This document shows positions 44,139 through 44,218 of a stretch of 44,218 nt of DNA, piece by piece. Positions within the stretch are counted from its first letter, which is position 1, and each line of letters begins with the position of its first letter. The stretch covers positions 1 to 44,218 of the forward strand of contig CAJFNF010000034.1 of NCBI GenBank assembly GCA_904394215.1, in the 5' to 3' direction. The stretch is from an uncultured Faecalibacterium sp. GTDB taxonomy: Bacteria > Bacillota > Clostridia > Oscillospirales > Ruminococcaceae. The notes beneath the pieces are model-generated. The model was not told where the DNA came from, made no database searches, and saw nothing but the letters and a program-made list of their open reading frames with translations. Position numbers and translations under genes: made by a program.

Positions 44139-44218
44139 TCAAGTCCCCATTTCCTAAAATTTAGACGACCTTTCGCTTTTACGGCGGCATTGACTTAGAA
44201 GACGACACAAATAGGCCG
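44135..44218. mobile_element. Probable end of an insertion sequence or transposon
   Basis: The sequence changes abruptly from GC-rich portal coding to TGTGTCAAGTCCCC and AT-rich DNA with stops. It contains short repeats: TGTGTC at 44135 with inverted GACACA at 44204, and AGACGAC at 44162 and 44201. A TGT terminus with repeated transposase-binding-like blocks suits several DDE transposon families; I cannot name the family. It continues beyond the window. Confidence 0.45.

Noticed and set aside
22600..44218. CRISPR array or restriction system in the prophage
   Set aside because: No evenly spaced identical repeats with unique spacers are present, and no gene resembles a Cas protein, methylase or nuclease.

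Overview
The window comes from a GC-rich (roughly 60 percent by eye) low-GC-lineage Gram-positive gut anaerobe, most like the Faecalibacterium/Gemmiger/Subdoligranulum group of Oscillospiraceae. That guess rests on strong AAAGGAG/GGAGG ribosome sites, consensus TTGACA-17-TATAAT promoters, the Cys-rich clostridial form of Mrp, and a prophage whose gene order and families are typical of that group. No ribosomal RNA is present, so the genus is an inference.

Bases 1-22,600 are chromosome. Ammonia assimilation comes first: gltD and gltB (glutamate synthase; one operon on the minus strand, with a terminator-like hairpin in the gltB leader) and gdhA (glutamate dehydrogenase; its own promoter and terminator). 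Next are an Mrp/NBP35 Fe-S carrier ATPase, a SpoVB/MATE-like lipid flippase, a membrane CapD/FlaA1-type sugar-nucleotide dehydratase, and lysA. A bidirectional terminator separates these from rluD-like and comM (minus strand). radC, uvrB and uvrA (DNA repair) then run on the plus strand. gltB, comM and uvrA are each broken by a short deletion that removes a highly conserved motif. mrp seems to have an in-frame loss before its P-loop, and capD has a 15-bp tandem duplication in its glycine-rich loop. So many motif-centred indels in one stretch suggest either real decay or, more likely, assembly error.

A tRNA-Pro(GGG) gene at 22,678-22,755 marks the boundary with a siphophage-type prophage that fills the rest of the window and runs off its right end. 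Its late genes lie on the minus strand. In transcription order (right to left) they are portal, a small protein, minor capsid protein 2, scaffold, major capsid, connector, three minor capsid/head-tail joining proteins, tail tube, a DUF6673-like protein, Gp15, a zinc-ribbon protein, tape measure, Dit, Tal, a small protein, a large BppU-type receptor-binding fibre, a carbohydrate-binding-module protein, an unknown protein, an M15 endolysin and two holin-type proteins. Terminase, integrase, lysogeny and replication genes are not in the window. The portal gene is cut at 44,138 by what looks like the end of a mobile element.

Three features of the prophage stand out. (1) The fibre ends in a lectin-like domain; just after its stop codon come a G/C-only run and an 8-bp hairpin with a GAAA tetraloop, the arrangement seen at target sites of diversity-generating retroelements. 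(2) A strand-polar 7-mer, GTGTAGC, occurs at least 17 times in 20 kb, often 0.7-1.3 kb apart, in all three reading frames and once outside genes; it is nearly absent from the flanking chromosome. (3) A self-contained cargo block (40.1-41.8 kb) interrupts the late operon. It holds a ribbon-helix-helix regulator, a divergent operon of five tiny unrecognised proteins on the opposite strand, and two perfect palindromic operators between them. Next to it is an iteron-like CAAACG array with an AT-rich tract.
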